Source of the DNA: Pseudomonas mosselii
GTDB taxonomy: Bacteria > Pseudomonadota > Gammaproteobacteria > Pseudomonadales > Pseudomonadaceae
Assembly: GCF_005796105.1 (NCBI RefSeq)
Contig: NZ_VAUO01000002.1
Span: forward strand, 496,001-560,000
Direction: 5' to 3'
Length of the DNA stretch: 64,000 nucleotides
Notes under the pieces: model-generated
The model's database searches: none
Told to the model about the DNA's origin: nothing
What the model saw: the letters and a program-made list of their open reading frames with translations, nothing else
Made by a program: the position numbers and the translations under genes
Shown: positions 49,169-59,072 of the stretch, piece by piece
Layout of the letters: each line of letters starts with the position of its first letter
How positions within the stretch are numbered: the first letter of the stretch is position 1

Positions 49169-51751
49169 ATGTCCTCAGGTCCTTTCCGCCCCTCCATTTC
49201 TTCCCGCCGTTGCGGCCCTTTGTCCCTGCTGACCCTGGCGCTACTCGCCAGCGCCGGCAGCCTGCCGGCGCTGGCCATGGAACCGGCCCAGGCGAGCAGC
49301 CCGCGGATGGGCGACTACCGCTTCGCCATTGCCCAGCAGCCGCTGGTGCAAGCCATCAACGCGTTCAGTCAGGTCACCGGCTGGCAGGTCGGTTTCAGCG
49401 CCGAACTGGCCGAGGGCATCGCCTCGCCGGGCGTGCAAGGTTCGCTGACGGCGGAGGCCGCCCTACAGCGCCTGCTGCACGGCACCGGACTGCGCTATCG
49501 CACGATCGGTAATGGCAACGTGGTGCTGGAGCGCCAAGCCGCTGGCAACGCCATCGCCTTGCAACAGATGACCGTCAGCGCCACCCGCAACGCCCAGGAC
49601 ATCAGCCAGGTACCCAGTACCGTCAGCGTACAAAGCCGCGAGCAGCTCGACCGGCAGAACGTCAACAGCATCAAGGAGCTGGTGCGCTACGAACCAGGCG
49701 TGTCGGTGGGCGGTGTAGGCCAGCGTAGTGGCCTGAATGGCTACAACATCCGCGGTATCGACGGCGAGCGCATCCTGACCCAGGTCGATGGGGTTTCGAT
49801 CCCGGATAGCTTCTTCTACGGCCCCTTCGCCCAGACCCAGCGCAACTATGTCGACCCTGAAATCGTCAAGCGCGTCGAGATCCTGCGCGGCCCGGCCTCG
49901 GTGCTGTACGGCAGCAACGCCATTGGCGGTGCGGTCAGCTACTTCACCCTCGACCCCGAGGACATCATCAAGCCCGGCAAGGATGTCGGCGCGCGCCTGA
50001 AGACCGGCTACAGCTCCGCCGACGAAAGCTGGCTGACCTCCGCCACCGTCGCCGGCCGCCAGGGCGACTTCGACGGCCTGCTGCACCTGAGCCAGCGCAA
50101 TGGCCACGAGACCGAGTCATACGGCGAAACCGGCGGCACCGGCCTTGCCCGCACCCAGGCCAACCCCGAGGACGTACGCACCACCAACGTGCTGGCCAAG
50201 CTGGGTTGGAACTACGCCGACGACGCCCGCCTGGGCTTCACCTACGAACGCTACAAGGATGACCGCGACCAGAACCTGCTCAGCGTTGTCGGCGGGCCGT
50301 TCGGCAACGGTGTCGGCGTGGGCATGTACAAGGCGCGCAGCGGCAACGACAGCGTCACCCGCGAGCGCTTCGGCATCAACCACGAATTCGGCCTGGAATC
50401 GTCGGTGGCCGACCACGTGAAGTGGAGCTTGAACTACCAGATCGCCAAGACCGATCAGTACACCGAAGAGGTGTATTCGCCCTTCACTCGCACCGTACTG
50501 CGCACCCGCGATACCACCTACAAGGATCGCCAATGGGTGCTCGACACGCAGTTCGACAAAGCGTTCAGCATCGGCGCCACCGATCACACATTGACCTATG
50601 GCACCACCGTCAAGCATGAGAAGGTCACCGGCACCCGCAGCGGTACCGGCACGTGCCTGGCCGTGGGCATCGGCTGCCCGAGTGTGGGCGCCAACCGGCC
50701 GACCGATGGCCAGGCGCTGGTCAGCGACTTCCCCGATCCAACCATCGACACCTACAGCCTGTTCGTGCAGGACGAGATCCGCTGGAACAACTGGACCTTC
50801 CTGCCTGGCGCGCGCTACGACTACACCAAGCTCGACCCGACATTCACCGACGCCTTCCTGCGCGGCGCGGCAGCCAACGGCGGCACCCTGGACGATCTGG
50901 ATGATTCGGCCAAGAAGTGGCACCGCGTCTCACCCAAGTTCGGTGTGACCTACGCCTTCAACGACCACTACACCTGGTACGGCCAGTACGCCGAAGGTTT
51001 CCGCACGCCAACCGCCAAGTCGATGTACGGCCGCTTCGAGAACTCCACTGTCGGCTACAGCGTCAAGCCCAACCCAGGCCTTGAGCCGGAGAAGAGCAAG
51101 AGCTACGAAACCGGCCTGCGCGGCAACTTCGAGAGCGGCAACTTCGATGTGGCGGTGTTCTACAACAAGTACCGCGACTTCATCAACGAAGACGCCGTGC
51201 AATCGGCCAACCTGACCTCGACCTTCCAAGCCAGCAACATCAAGCGCGCGACCATCAAAGGTGCCGAGTTCAAGGGTCGCCTGAACCTCGACGCCTTCGG
51301 TGCTGCGCCAGGCTTGTACACCCAGGGCTCGCTGGCCTATGCCCACGGTCGCAACGACGACAACGGGCAGCCGTTGAACAGCGTCAACCCGCTGACCGCA
51401 GTGCTCGGCCTGGGCTACGAGCAGCAGCACTACGGCGGTTTGCTGAGCTGGACTCTGGTCAAGCGCAAGAACCGTGTCGACGACACCACCTTCTTTGCCC
51501 CCGACGGCACCAGTTCGCAGTTCAAGACCCCAGGCTATGGTGTGCTGGACCTGACTGGCTTCTACAAGGTGACCGACGACATCACCGTCAATGCTGGCCT
51601 GTACAACCTGACCGACAAGCGATACTGGCAGTGGGATGACGTACGCGGCTACGACGCCATCGGCGAAGCCGGTGCCACCCAGCCGGCCAACCTGGACCGC
51701 CTGACCATGCCAGGGCGCAACTTCGCCATCAACGTGGTGTGGGATATCTGA
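49169..51751 (+). CDS. HasR-type TonB-dependent heme receptor with signalling domain
   Basis: 860 residues: signal peptide (about 1-36), STN secretin/TonB-N signalling domain (about 48-105), plug and 22-strand barrel ending NFAINVVWDI. The heme-receptor loop motifs are FRTP (611-614) and NPGLEPE (from 635). The His that usually lies between FRAP and NPNL in heme receptors is not present. STN plus adjacent FecI/FecR genes mean it controls its own transcription. No hemophore gene (hasA) or Has exporter is in the window. The heme oxygenase gene downstream supports heme as ligand. Confidence 0.85.
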   Translation: MSSGPFRPSISSRRCGPLSLLTLALLASAGSLPALAMEPAQASSPRMGDYRFAIAQQPLVQAINAFSQVTGWQVGFSAELAEGIASPGVQGSLTAEAALQRLLHGTGLRYRTIGNGNVVLERQAAGNAIALQQMTVSATRNAQDISQVPSTVSVQSREQLDRQNVNSIKELVRYEPGVSVGGVGQRSGLNGYNIRGIDGERILTQVDGVSIPDSFFYGPFAQTQRNYVDPEIVKRVEILRGPASVLYGSNAIGGAVSYFTLDPEDIIKPGKDVGARLKTGYSSADESWLTSATVAGRQGDFDGLLHLSQRNGHETESYGETGGTGLARTQANPEDVRTTNVLAKLGWNYADDARLGFTYERYKDDRDQNLLSVVGGPFGNGVGVGMYKARSGNDSVTRERFGINHEFGLESSVADHVKWSLNYQIAKTDQYTEEVYSPFTRTVLRTRDTTYKDRQWVLDTQFDKAFSIGATDHTLTYGTTVKHEKVTGTRSGTGTCLAVGIGCPSVGANRPTDGQALVSDFPDPTIDTYSLFVQDEIRWNNWTFLPGARYDYTKLDPTFTDAFLRGAAANGGTLDDLDDSAKKWHRVSPKFGVTYAFNDHYTWYGQYAEGFRTPTAKSMYGRFENSTVGYSVKPNPGLEPEKSKSYETGLRGNFESGNFDVAVFYNKYRDFINEDAVQSANLTSTFQASNIKRATIKGAEFKGRLNLDAFGAAPGLYTQGSLAYAHGRNDDNGQPLNSVNPLTAVLGLGYEQQHYGGLLSWTLVKRKNRVDDTTFFAPDGTSSQFKTPGYGVLDLTGFYKVTDDITVNAGLYNLTDKRYWQWDDVRGYDAIGEAGATQPANLDRLTMPGRNFAINVVWDI

Positions 51752-51883
51752 TCCGATCACGCTTGCGCCCTCGCGGGAGCGGCCTCGCCCCGCGATGCGG
51801 CGCCTGGCGCAGGTGTTTTTTTACGCTCCTGCGCCGCCTTCTTCGTCTTGTCACTAGACGCCCTCACCACTCAAGGACTTCTC

Positions 51884-52477
51884 ATGAGCGATCGCCCAGC
51901 CCTGCGCTCCCAGCGCCTGAACCAGGTTACCCACGCCCCGCATACCGCGCTGGACGCCCTGGTCAAATCCCACAAACCGTTCGACAGCCGCGAAGCCTTC
52001 GCTCGTTTCGTGGTCGCCCAGTACCTGTTCCAATCCGAGCTGCAAGCGCTTTACAACGACCCGCAACTGATCGCCCTGGTGCCTGACCTGGCCGCCCGCT
52101 GCCGCGCCGAACAGGCCCGCCTGGACCTGAGCGACCTCGACACCGAAGTACCCGCGCCGATCCCCGGCGCACTGCAAGCGCCGAGCCTGGGTGAAGCGCT
52201 GGGCTGGATCTTCGTCTCAGAAGGCTCCAAACTGGGTGCTGCCTTCCTGATCAAGCGCGCCGTGGCCCTGGGATTGTCCGATAACTTTGGCGCCCGTCAC
52301 CTTGGCGAGCCGGCCGGTGGCCGTGCCGAAGGCTGGAAGCAGTTCACCCGTATGCTCGACAGCCTGGCGCTGTCGCCGGCCGAAGACGCCGCCGCCGAAC
52401 GCGGCGCAGTCGCAGCCTTCGAGCGCTTCACCGAACTGCTCAAGCATGCCTACGCGGCCGACGCCGCGCTGGCCTGA
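51884..52477 (+). CDS. Biliverdin-producing heme oxygenase (PigA/HemO type)
   Basis: 197 residues. The start LRSQRLNQVTHAPH matches the PigA segment ending in its proximal heme His, which makes H20 the likely axial ligand. GWIFVSEGSKLGAAFLIK and NFGARHLGEP are further family segments. Opens imported heme to release iron. The ATG at 51884 follows AAGGA. 132 bp after the heme receptor gene, same strand. Confidence 0.92.
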   Translation: MSDRPALRSQRLNQVTHAPHTALDALVKSHKPFDSREAFARFVVAQYLFQSELQALYNDPQLIALVPDLAARCRAEQARLDLSDLDTEVPAPIPGALQAPSLGEALGWIFVSEGSKLGAAFLIKRAVALGLSDNFGARHLGEPAGGRAEGWKQFTRMLDSLALSPAEDAAAERGAVAAFERFTELLKHAYAADAALA

Positions 52478-52527
52478 CACGCGTTACCCGGTCGCCTGCG
52501 GGCGACCGCACCGTTTGCAGTGAGACC

Positions 52528-53034
52528 ATGACCCAAATCGCCCGCTCCAAGCTGTCCCGCCTACTTTACGCGATCCTCGCCTACGTGAGTTTGGGCATTG
52601 GCCTGGTGGCCATCGTCATCCCAGGGCTGCCGACCACCGAGTTCATCCTGCTCGCGGCCTGGGCAGCCACCCGCAGTTCGCCGCGCCTGTCAGCCTGGCT
52701 CGAACAGCACCGATTGTTCGGGCCGATCCTGCACAACTGGCGTAACGGCAAGGTGATCCAGCGCCGCGCCAAGCTCAGCGCGACCCTCAGCATGCTGCTG
52801 TGCGCAGGCCTGATGCTGAGCGTCCTCGATCACCACTGGCCGGTGTTCCTGGCCATCGCCGGGATGACCTTGGGCAACCTGTGGATCTGGTCGCGCCCCG
52901 AGCGCCCGCGCACTGGGGTGACGTCGAACGGCAACGACGCCAGGGTTGCACCCGCGAAGAAGCTGTACTGCAATGGAGCCACCCAGGAGGATCCTGCATG
53001 CAGACATTGCTCACCCCCATCGCCCAGGCCCTGA
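52528..53034 (+). CDS. YbaN-like (DUF454) inner membrane protein
   Basis: 168 residues, two to three transmembrane segments. Family motif GLVAIVIPGLPTTEFILLAAW with SSPRLSAWLEQHRLFGPIL. The polar C-terminal 45 residues exceed the usual family length, and the last 37 nt overlap the start of the next gene. Often found beside heme or iron genes in Pseudomonas. Function unknown. Confidence 0.8.
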   Translation: MTQIARSKLSRLLYAILAYVSLGIGLVAIVIPGLPTTEFILLAAWAATRSSPRLSAWLEQHRLFGPILHNWRNGKVIQRRAKLSATLSMLLCAGLMLSVLDHHWPVFLAIAGMTLGNLWIWSRPERPRTGVTSNGNDARVAPAKKLYCNGATQEDPACRHCSPPSPRP

Positions 53035-54344
53035 ACCTCGATACCGACGCCGTGCGCTGGCAAGGTATCGGCGCGCTGCCCTCGGCGTTCGCCGTCACCG
53101 AGCTTGCCGCGGCCAGCGTCGCGGCCTGTGGCCTGGCCCTGGCGCACCTGCTCGAAGCCCCGCTGGAACGCTGTCCGCTGGTCCGCGTCGACCGCCGCCT
53201 GGCCTCGTGCTGGTTCGCCAGCAGCCTGCGCCCACAAGGCTGGTCGCCACCGCCGGTATGGGACGCCATTGCAGGTGACTATGCCGCGCGCGACGGCTGG
53301 ATTCGCCTGCACACCAATGCACCGCATCACCGCGCCGCTGCCTTGCAGGTACTCGGCTGCCAGGCTCAGCGCGAAAGCGTGGCAAAGCAGGTCGCGCAGT
53401 GGGACGCCGATACCTTGGAGAGCGCCGTGGTGGCCGCTGGCGGCTGCGCGGCACGTATGCGCAACGAGCTGGACTGGTGCGAGCACCCCCAAGGCCGGGC
53501 GGTCGGTGCCGAGCCGCTGGTGCTGCGCGACACGTTTACCGCCGTGCCACTGGCCTGGCACGGCAGCGAGACACGGCCATTGGCCGGCATCAAGGTACTC
53601 GACCTGACCCGCATCCTCGCCGGCCCCATCGCCACACGCCTGCTGGCAGGCTTTGGAGCGCAGGTGCTGCGTATCGACCCACCCGAGTGGAACGAGCCCG
53701 CGGCCGTCGCCGAAGTCACCCTGGGCAAACGCTGCGCCCGCCTGGACCTGCGCAGTAGCGAAGGCCAGGCTATCTTCCAGGCCTTGCTCGCCGACACCGA
53801 CATACTGGTGCATGGCTACCGCGCCGACGCTCTGGAGCGCCTCGGGCTGGGCGCTGCGCAGCGTCGCCTGCTCAACCCTGGGCTGATCGATATCAGCCTG
53901 AACGCCTATGGCTGGAGCGGCCCATGGCAGAACCGTCGCGGCTTCGACAGCCTGGTGCAGATGAGCAGCGGTATCGCCCACGCAGGTCAGCGCTGGCAAC
54001 AAACCGAGCGCCCCGTACCGCTGCCGGTGCAGGCACTGGATCACGCCACCGGCTACCTGATGGCCGCCGAGGCGATCCGCGCGCTGGGTGAGCGGCTGCG
54101 CAGTGGCCAGAGCTGCCGAGCGCGGCTGTCACTGGCGCGCACTGCGCGGTTGCTGGTCGAGCGCGGCACGGTGGAAGAAGACCTGCCGTTGGCCGCCGAG
54201 TCGGCGGATGACATCGACCCGTCGCTCGAACATACGCCCTGGGGCCCTGCACATCGGCTCAAGGGGCCGTTGAAGGTCGGCGAGGCGCTGATGGCGTGGG
54301 ACCACGGGGCTTGCGAGCTGGGCTCAAGCAAGCCCAGTTGGTAA
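52998..54344 (+). CDS. CaiB/BaiF-family (class III) CoA-transferase
   Basis: 448 residues from the ATG at 52998 with a strong AGGAGG. Residues about 195 to 400 are a recognisable class III CoA-transferase core (LAGIKVLDLTRILAGPIATRLLAGFGAQVLRID; YGWSGPWQNRRGFDSLVQMSSG, with the Asp of GFD at the catalytic position). The N-terminal 190 residues are unlike single-domain family members and may be a degenerate second copy. Substrate unknown. Overlaps the YbaN-like gene by 37 nt. Confidence 0.78.
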   Translation: MQTLLTPIAQALNLDTDAVRWQGIGALPSAFAVTELAAASVAACGLALAHLLEAPLERCPLVRVDRRLASCWFASSLRPQGWSPPPVWDAIAGDYAARDGWIRLHTNAPHHRAAALQVLGCQAQRESVAKQVAQWDADTLESAVVAAGGCAARMRNELDWCEHPQGRAVGAEPLVLRDTFTAVPLAWHGSETRPLAGIKVLDLTRILAGPIATRLLAGFGAQVLRIDPPEWNEPAAVAEVTLGKRCARLDLRSSEGQAIFQALLADTDILVHGYRADALERLGLGAAQRRLLNPGLIDISLNAYGWSGPWQNRRGFDSLVQMSSGIAHAGQRWQQTERPVPLPVQALDHATGYLMAAEAIRALGERLRSGQSCRARLSLARTARLLVERGTVEEDLPLAAESADDIDPSLEHTPWGPAHRLKGPLKVGEALMAWDHGACELGSSKPSW

Positions 54345-54355
54345 CACCCGCCTTG

Positions 54356-54396
54356 TGTAGGAGCGGCCCATTCGCGGCGCAAGGCCGCTCCTACAC
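54356..54396. repeat. Single REP hairpin between the CoA-transferase and arcD-like genes
   Basis: GTGTAGGAGCGGCC and GGCCGCTCCTACAC form a perfect 14-bp stem in the gap between convergent genes; it may act as a bidirectional transcription stop. Confidence 0.8.
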
Positions 54397-54424
54397 GGGG
54401 CAACGTTTTGCGCAATCCTAGGGA

Positions 54425-55852
54425 TCAGAGGCTCAAAATCCCCGCGTGCAAGGCATAAGCCGCAACCCCGGCGCCCAGCAGCACGGCAGCGAAGATCAGC
54501 GTCTCCCATCCCGTGAACAGCCGCTGCCCCTGCTCATGCTTGGCCCGCGCGAACAAAATCACCCCCGGCGCATACAACAATGCCGACAGCAACACGTACT
54601 TGAGTCCGCCGGCATACAGCAGCCAGATCGCATAGACCAGCGCAATCATCGCCACCAGCAAGTCCTTGCGCCGCACGCCCGCCTGGCCCTGGTAAGTCTC
54701 ACCGCGCAGCGCCAGCAGCATCGCGTAGGCCGCCGACCAGAAGTACGGCACCAGAATCATCGACGAGGCTAGGTAGATCAAGCTGGTGTAGGTGCTTGCC
54801 GCAAACAGCGTAATCAGCAAGAAAGCCTGGATCATCGTGTTAGTCAGCCACAACGCGTTGGCCGGCACATGCCTAGCGTTTTCCCGAGCCAGGAAGCGCG
54901 GCATGGTGCCGTCGCGAGCCGTGGCGAACAGGATCTCGGCGCACAGCAGCGCCCACGACAGCAACGCCCCCAGCAACGACACCGCAAGCCCCAGGCTGAT
55001 CAGCAAAGCGCCCCACGGCCCGACGATATGCTCCAGCACCGAGGCCAGCGAGGGATTCTGCAAACCCGCCAGTTGCAGCTGGGTCATCACGCCCAGCGAC
55101 AGCACGTTGACCAACACCAACAACGCCAGCACCCCGAGAAAACCAATCAGCGTGGCCTTGCCAACATCCGCGCGGCGCTGCGCCCGGCCCGAATACACAC
55201 TGGCCCCCTCGATACCGATGAACACGAACACCGTCACCAGCATCATGTTGCGTACCTGCTCCAGCACACTGCCCAACCGTGGGTTGGCGAAACCCCAGAC
55301 ATCCTGGGTGAAGATGTCGGCGCGAAAGGCGAACGCGGCGATCACGATGAACATCAGCAGCGGCACCACCTTGGCCACGGTGGTCACTAGGTTGATGAAC
55401 GCAGCCTCCTTGATGCCGCGCAGCACCAGAACGTGCACTGCCCACAGCAGCAGCGACGCACAGCCGATGGCCAACGGCGTGTTGCCTTGGCCAAATGCCG
55501 GGAAGTAGAACCCCAGGGTGCTAAACAGCAGCACGAAATACCCGACGTTGCCCATCCAGGCGCTGATCCAGTAGCCCCAGGCCGAGGAAAACCCCATGTA
55601 CTCACCGAAGCCTGCCTTGGCATAGGCGTACACCCCAGAGTCCAGTTCAGGTTTGCGATTGGCCAGGGTCTGGAACACGAAGGCCAGCGCCAGCATACCC
55701 ACGGCGGTGATCGCCCAGCCGATCAGCACGGCGCCGACTTCGGCACGCGCTGCCATGTTCTGCGGCAACGAAAAGATCCCGCCACCGATCATCGACCCCA
55801 CCACCAAGGCAACCAGCGCGCCAAGGCGCAGTTTCTGTCCGGGTTCGCTCAT
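54425..55852 (-). CDS. ArcD-type basic amino acid/polyamine antiporter (second copy)
   Basis: 475 residues, about 12-13 transmembrane segments, APC superfamily. Nearly identical in length and most of its sequence to the ArcD at 56290, with which it is divergent: [48 protein letters not shown]. The ATG at 55852 follows GAGGAGGGG. I see no Anr box on its side. It probably exchanges arginine/ornithine or related amino acids under different control. Confidence 0.9.
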   Translation of the reverse strand: MSEPGQKLRLGALVALVVGSMIGGGIFSLPQNMAARAEVGAVLIGWAITAVGMLALAFVFQTLANRKPELDSGVYAYAKAGFGEYMGFSSAWGYWISAWMGNVGYFVLLFSTLGFYFPAFGQGNTPLAIGCASLLLWAVHVLVLRGIKEAAFINLVTTVAKVVPLLMFIVIAAFAFRADIFTQDVWGFANPRLGSVLEQVRNMMLVTVFVFIGIEGASVYSGRAQRRADVGKATLIGFLGVLALLVLVNVLSLGVMTQLQLAGLQNPSLASVLEHIVGPWGALLISLGLAVSLLGALLSWALLCAEILFATARDGTMPRFLARENARHVPANALWLTNTMIQAFLLITLFAASTYTSLIYLASSMILVPYFWSAAYAMLLALRGETYQGQAGVRRKDLLVAMIALVYAIWLLYAGGLKYVLLSALLYAPGVILFARAKHEQGQRLFTGWETLIFAAVLLGAGVAAYALHAGILSL

Positions 55853-56214
55853 CGCCCCTCCTCTGTGGGTATGCCCGCCACGGCGAAACAGGCCACAACA
55901 GCGTTTGAATGTAACCGTTTATTTATATTCATTGCGGTGCTCAAAGTTGCGCCGTACATAACAGAGCCGTCTATCCAAATACCGCGAGAATTTCGATTAT
56001 TACCCAATAAATGCGGCACCTGTGGTGCGGTTCGCGGATTGCACCGAAAAAGTTGCCAAATATTCAAAAGCGACTAGTTTGAGAGTTCGCAGGCAATCCG
56101 GGGGCCGCCCCCGAAAGGCATGGAGGTGCCAGCACACAAGGCCTGCGGTAGAGCTGTCGGTATCCTCCAGGAGGGTCGTGAAGGGATATTTCCACCCCTT
56201 CATATGGCCATGAA

Positions 56215-56228
56215 CTGATCCATATCAG
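56215..56228 (+). promoter_or_regulatory. Anr (FNR-type) box of arcDABC
   Basis: CTGATCCATATCAG keeps the TGAT-N4-ATCA core of TTGAT-N4-ATCAA. Its centre lies about 32 bp upstream of the -10 TAATCT, the class II geometry. Confidence 0.8.
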
Positions 56229-56243
56229 CGAATGGACAAGGCG

Positions 56244-56258
56244 TCAGATTTAATCTGA
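56244..56258 (+). promoter_or_regulatory. arcD -10 region inside a perfect palindrome
   Basis: TAATCT (56251-56256) is placed for a start near 56263, fitting the Anr box at -41.5. It lies inside TCAGATTTAATCTGA, a perfect 15-nt palindrome. The rest of the 437-bp divergent gap (55853-56214) shows no ORF and no other clear site. Confidence 0.55.
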
Positions 56259-56289
56259 TGTCAACTTTCTCCTGGCACGGAGTCGATAA

Positions 56290-57717
56290 ATGTCTGATTC
56301 TCCCGGAAAACTCAAACTGGGTGCGCTGGTCGCACTTGTGGTGGGTTCGATGATTGGTGGCGGGATCTTTTCGCTACCACAAAACATGGCCGCCAGTGCG
56401 GGTGTCGGCGCCGTGCTGATCGGCTGGGCCATCACTGCGGTGGGCATGCTCACCCTGGCCTTCGTGTTCCAGACCCTGGCCAACCGCAAGCCCGATCTGG
56501 ACGGTGGGGTGTACGCCTACGCCAAGGCCGGTTTCGGCGACTACATGGGCTTCTCCTCGGCCTGGGGCTACTGGATCAGCGCGTGGCTGGGCAACGTGGG
56601 GTATTTCGTCCTGCTGTTCAGCACCCTGGGTTACTTCTTCCCGGTGTTCGGCGAAGGCAACACGCCCGCTGCGGTGATCGGCGCGTCGCTGCTGCTGTGG
56701 GCAGTGCATGTTCTGGTACTGCGCGGTATCAAGGAAGCGGCGTTCATCAACCTGGTGACCACCGTGGCCAAGGTCGTGCCGCTGCTGCTGTTCGCCCTGA
56801 TCTGCCTGTTCGCGTTCAGGCTCGATGTGTTCAGCGCCGACATCTGGGCGCTGGGCACACCGGAGCTGGGCAGCGTGATGAATCAGGTGCGCAACATGAT
56901 GCTGGTCACCGTCTGGGTGTTCATCGGCATCGAGGGTGCGAGCATATTCTCGTCGCGGGCGGAAAAACGCGCTGACGTGGGCAAGGCCACGGTCATCGGG
57001 TTCATCACCGTGCTGCTGTTCCTGGTGCTGGTCAACGTGCTGTCGCTGGGGGTCATGACCCAACCGGAGCTGGCCAAGCTGCAGAACCCCTCGATGGCGG
57101 CGGTGCTCGAACATGTGGTGGGTCACTGGGGCGCAGTGCTGATCAGCGTAGGCCTGATCATCTCGCTGCTGGGGGCACTGCTGTCGTGGGTGCTGCTGTG
57201 CGCCGAGATCCTCTTCGCCGCCGCCAAGGACCACACCATGCCGGAGTTCCTGCGCCGCGAGAACGCCAACCAGGTGCCGGCCAACGCGCTGTGGCTGACC
57301 AACGCGATGGTGCAGATTTTCCTGGTGATCACGCTGTTCTCCAACAGCACCTACCTGTCGCTGATCTACCTCGCCACCTCGATGATTCTGGTGCCCTACC
57401 TGTGGTCGGCGGCCTATGCCTTCCTGCTCGCCTGGCGCAGCGAGACGTACGAGCAAGCCTTGGCCGAGCGCAAGAAAGACCTGCTCATCGGCGGCATCGC
57501 CCTGCTCTACGCCATCTGGCTGTTGTACGCGGGGGGCGTGAAATACCTGCTGCTCTCGGCGCTGCTCTACGCCCCCGGCGCAATCCTGTTCGCCAAAGCC
57601 AAGCGCGAAGTCGGCAAGCCGATCTTCACGCGCCTCGAAAAACTGATCTTCGCCGCTGTGGTGGTGGGCGCCCTGGTGGCTGCCTATGGCCTCTACGACG
57701 GCTTCCTGACCCTCTGA
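56290..57717 (+). CDS. arcD: Arginine/ornithine antiporter
   Basis: 475 residues, APC superfamily, about 12-13 transmembrane segments. First gene of arcDABC: imports arginine in exchange for the ornithine made by ArcA and ArcB. The ATG at 56290 has GGAG 9 nt upstream. Anr box and -10 element lie just upstream, so induction under oxygen limitation is expected. Confidence 0.94.
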   Translation: MSDSPGKLKLGALVALVVGSMIGGGIFSLPQNMAASAGVGAVLIGWAITAVGMLTLAFVFQTLANRKPDLDGGVYAYAKAGFGDYMGFSSAWGYWISAWLGNVGYFVLLFSTLGYFFPVFGEGNTPAAVIGASLLLWAVHVLVLRGIKEAAFINLVTTVAKVVPLLLFALICLFAFRLDVFSADIWALGTPELGSVMNQVRNMMLVTVWVFIGIEGASIFSSRAEKRADVGKATVIGFITVLLFLVLVNVLSLGVMTQPELAKLQNPSMAAVLEHVVGHWGAVLISVGLIISLLGALLSWVLLCAEILFAAAKDHTMPEFLRRENANQVPANALWLTNAMVQIFLVITLFSNSTYLSLIYLATSMILVPYLWSAAYAFLLAWRSETYEQALAERKKDLLIGGIALLYAIWLLYAGGVKYLLLSALLYAPGAILFAKAKREVGKPIFTRLEKLIFAAVVVGALVAAYGLYDGFLTL

Positions 57718-57742
57718 CCCAAGCTCACTGGAGGAATCGACC

Positions 57743-58996
57743 ATGCCCCTTGAGAAACCGCGATACGGTGTCCACTCCGAAGCCGGCAAGCTGCGCAAAG
57801 TGATGGTATGCGCCCCAGGCCTTGCGCATAAACGCCTAACCCCAAGCAACTGCGACGAACTGCTGTTCGACGATGTGATCTGGGTTGACCAGGCCAAGCG
57901 CGACCACTTCGACTTCGTCACCAAGATGCGCGAGCGCGGCGTGGATGTGCTGGAGATGCACAACCTCCTTACAGACATCGTCCAGCAGCCCGAGGCCCTG
58001 AAGTGGATCCTCGACCGCAAGATCACCGATGACACCGTCGGTGTGGGCCTGAAAAACGAAGTGCGCAGCTGGCTCGAAGGCCTCGAACCACGCAAGCTGG
58101 CCGAGTTCCTGGTCGGCGGCGTGGCCGGCCAGGACCTGCCGCAGAGCGAAGGCGCCGAGGTGGTCAGGATGTACAACGACTACCTGGGCCACTCCAGCTT
58201 CATCCTACCGCCGCTGCCCAACACCCAGTTCACCCGCGACACCACCTGCTGGATCTACGGCGGCGTGACGCTCAATCCGATGTACTGGCCGGCGCGCCGC
58301 CAGGAAACCTTGCTGACGACGGCCATCTACAGGTTCCACAAGCAGTTCACCGAAGCAGACTTCCAGGTGTGGTACGGCGACCCGGACAAGGAGCATGGCC
58401 AGTCCACTCTCGAAGGCGGCGACGTGATGCCGATCGGCAATGGCATCGTGTTGATCGGCATGGGCGAGCGCAGCTCGCGCCAAGCCATCGGCCAGCTGGC
58501 GCGCAACCTGTTCGCCAAGGGGGCAGTCAAGGAGGTCATCGTCGCCGGCCTGCCCAAATCCCGTGCAGCGATGCACCTGGACACTGTGTTCAGCTTCTGC
58601 GACCGCGACCTGGTCACGGTCTTCCCCGAGGTGGTCAACGAGATCGTGCCGTTCATCATCCGCCCGGACGAAAGCAAGCCCTACGGCATGGATGTACGCC
58701 GCATCAACAAGTCGTTCATCGACGTGGTGGGCGAGCAGTTGGGGGTCAAGCTGCGGGTGGTGGAGACCGGCGGCAACAGCTTCGCTGCCGAACGCGAACA
58801 ATGGGATGACGGCAACAACGTGGTAGCCCTGGAGCCCGGCGTGGTCATCGGCTACGACCGCAACACCTACACCAACACCCTGCTGCGCAAAGCCGGAATA
58901 GAGGTCATCACGATCAGCGCCGGCGAACTGGGCCGGGGCCGGGGCGGCGGCCACTGCATGACCTGCCCGATCATACGCGACCCTATCGACTACTAA
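57743..58996 (+). CDS. arcA: Arginine deiminase
   Basis: Hydrolyses arginine to citrulline and ammonia. 417 residues with [21 protein letters not shown] and the C-terminal GGGHCMTCP, where C405 is the nucleophile. The ATG at 57743 follows GGAGG. Second gene of arcDABC. Confidence 0.97.
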   Translation: MPLEKPRYGVHSEAGKLRKVMVCAPGLAHKRLTPSNCDELLFDDVIWVDQAKRDHFDFVTKMRERGVDVLEMHNLLTDIVQQPEALKWILDRKITDDTVGVGLKNEVRSWLEGLEPRKLAEFLVGGVAGQDLPQSEGAEVVRMYNDYLGHSSFILPPLPNTQFTRDTTCWIYGGVTLNPMYWPARRQETLLTTAIYRFHKQFTEADFQVWYGDPDKEHGQSTLEGGDVMPIGNGIVLIGMGERSSRQAIGQLARNLFAKGAVKEVIVAGLPKSRAAMHLDTVFSFCDRDLVTVFPEVVNEIVPFIIRPDESKPYGMDVRRINKSFIDVVGEQLGVKLRVVETGGNSFAAEREQWDDGNNVVALEPGVVIGYDRNTYTNTLLRKAGIEVITISAGELGRGRGGGHCMTCPIIRDPIDY

Positions 58997-59072
58997 AAAC
59001 AACGCCCATCGTCCCCCGGCGGCACCCACCCGGTAGCGGCCGGGCACCTCACCGAATCCAAGGAGAACCGTC

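Noticed and set aside
51800..51840. Possible terminator after the heme receptor gene (GC-rich bases then TTTTTTT)
   Set aside because: The stem is short and ambiguous, and the heme oxygenase gene just downstream appears to belong to the same unit; not convincing enough to list.
54425..57717. Inverted duplication as a mobile element end
   Set aside because: The two arcD-type genes are paralogous coding sequences; no terminal repeats, transposase or target duplication are visible.
56374..58176. 600-codon - strand frame
   Set aside because: Antisense to arcD and arcA; His/Gln/Asp-rich shadow.
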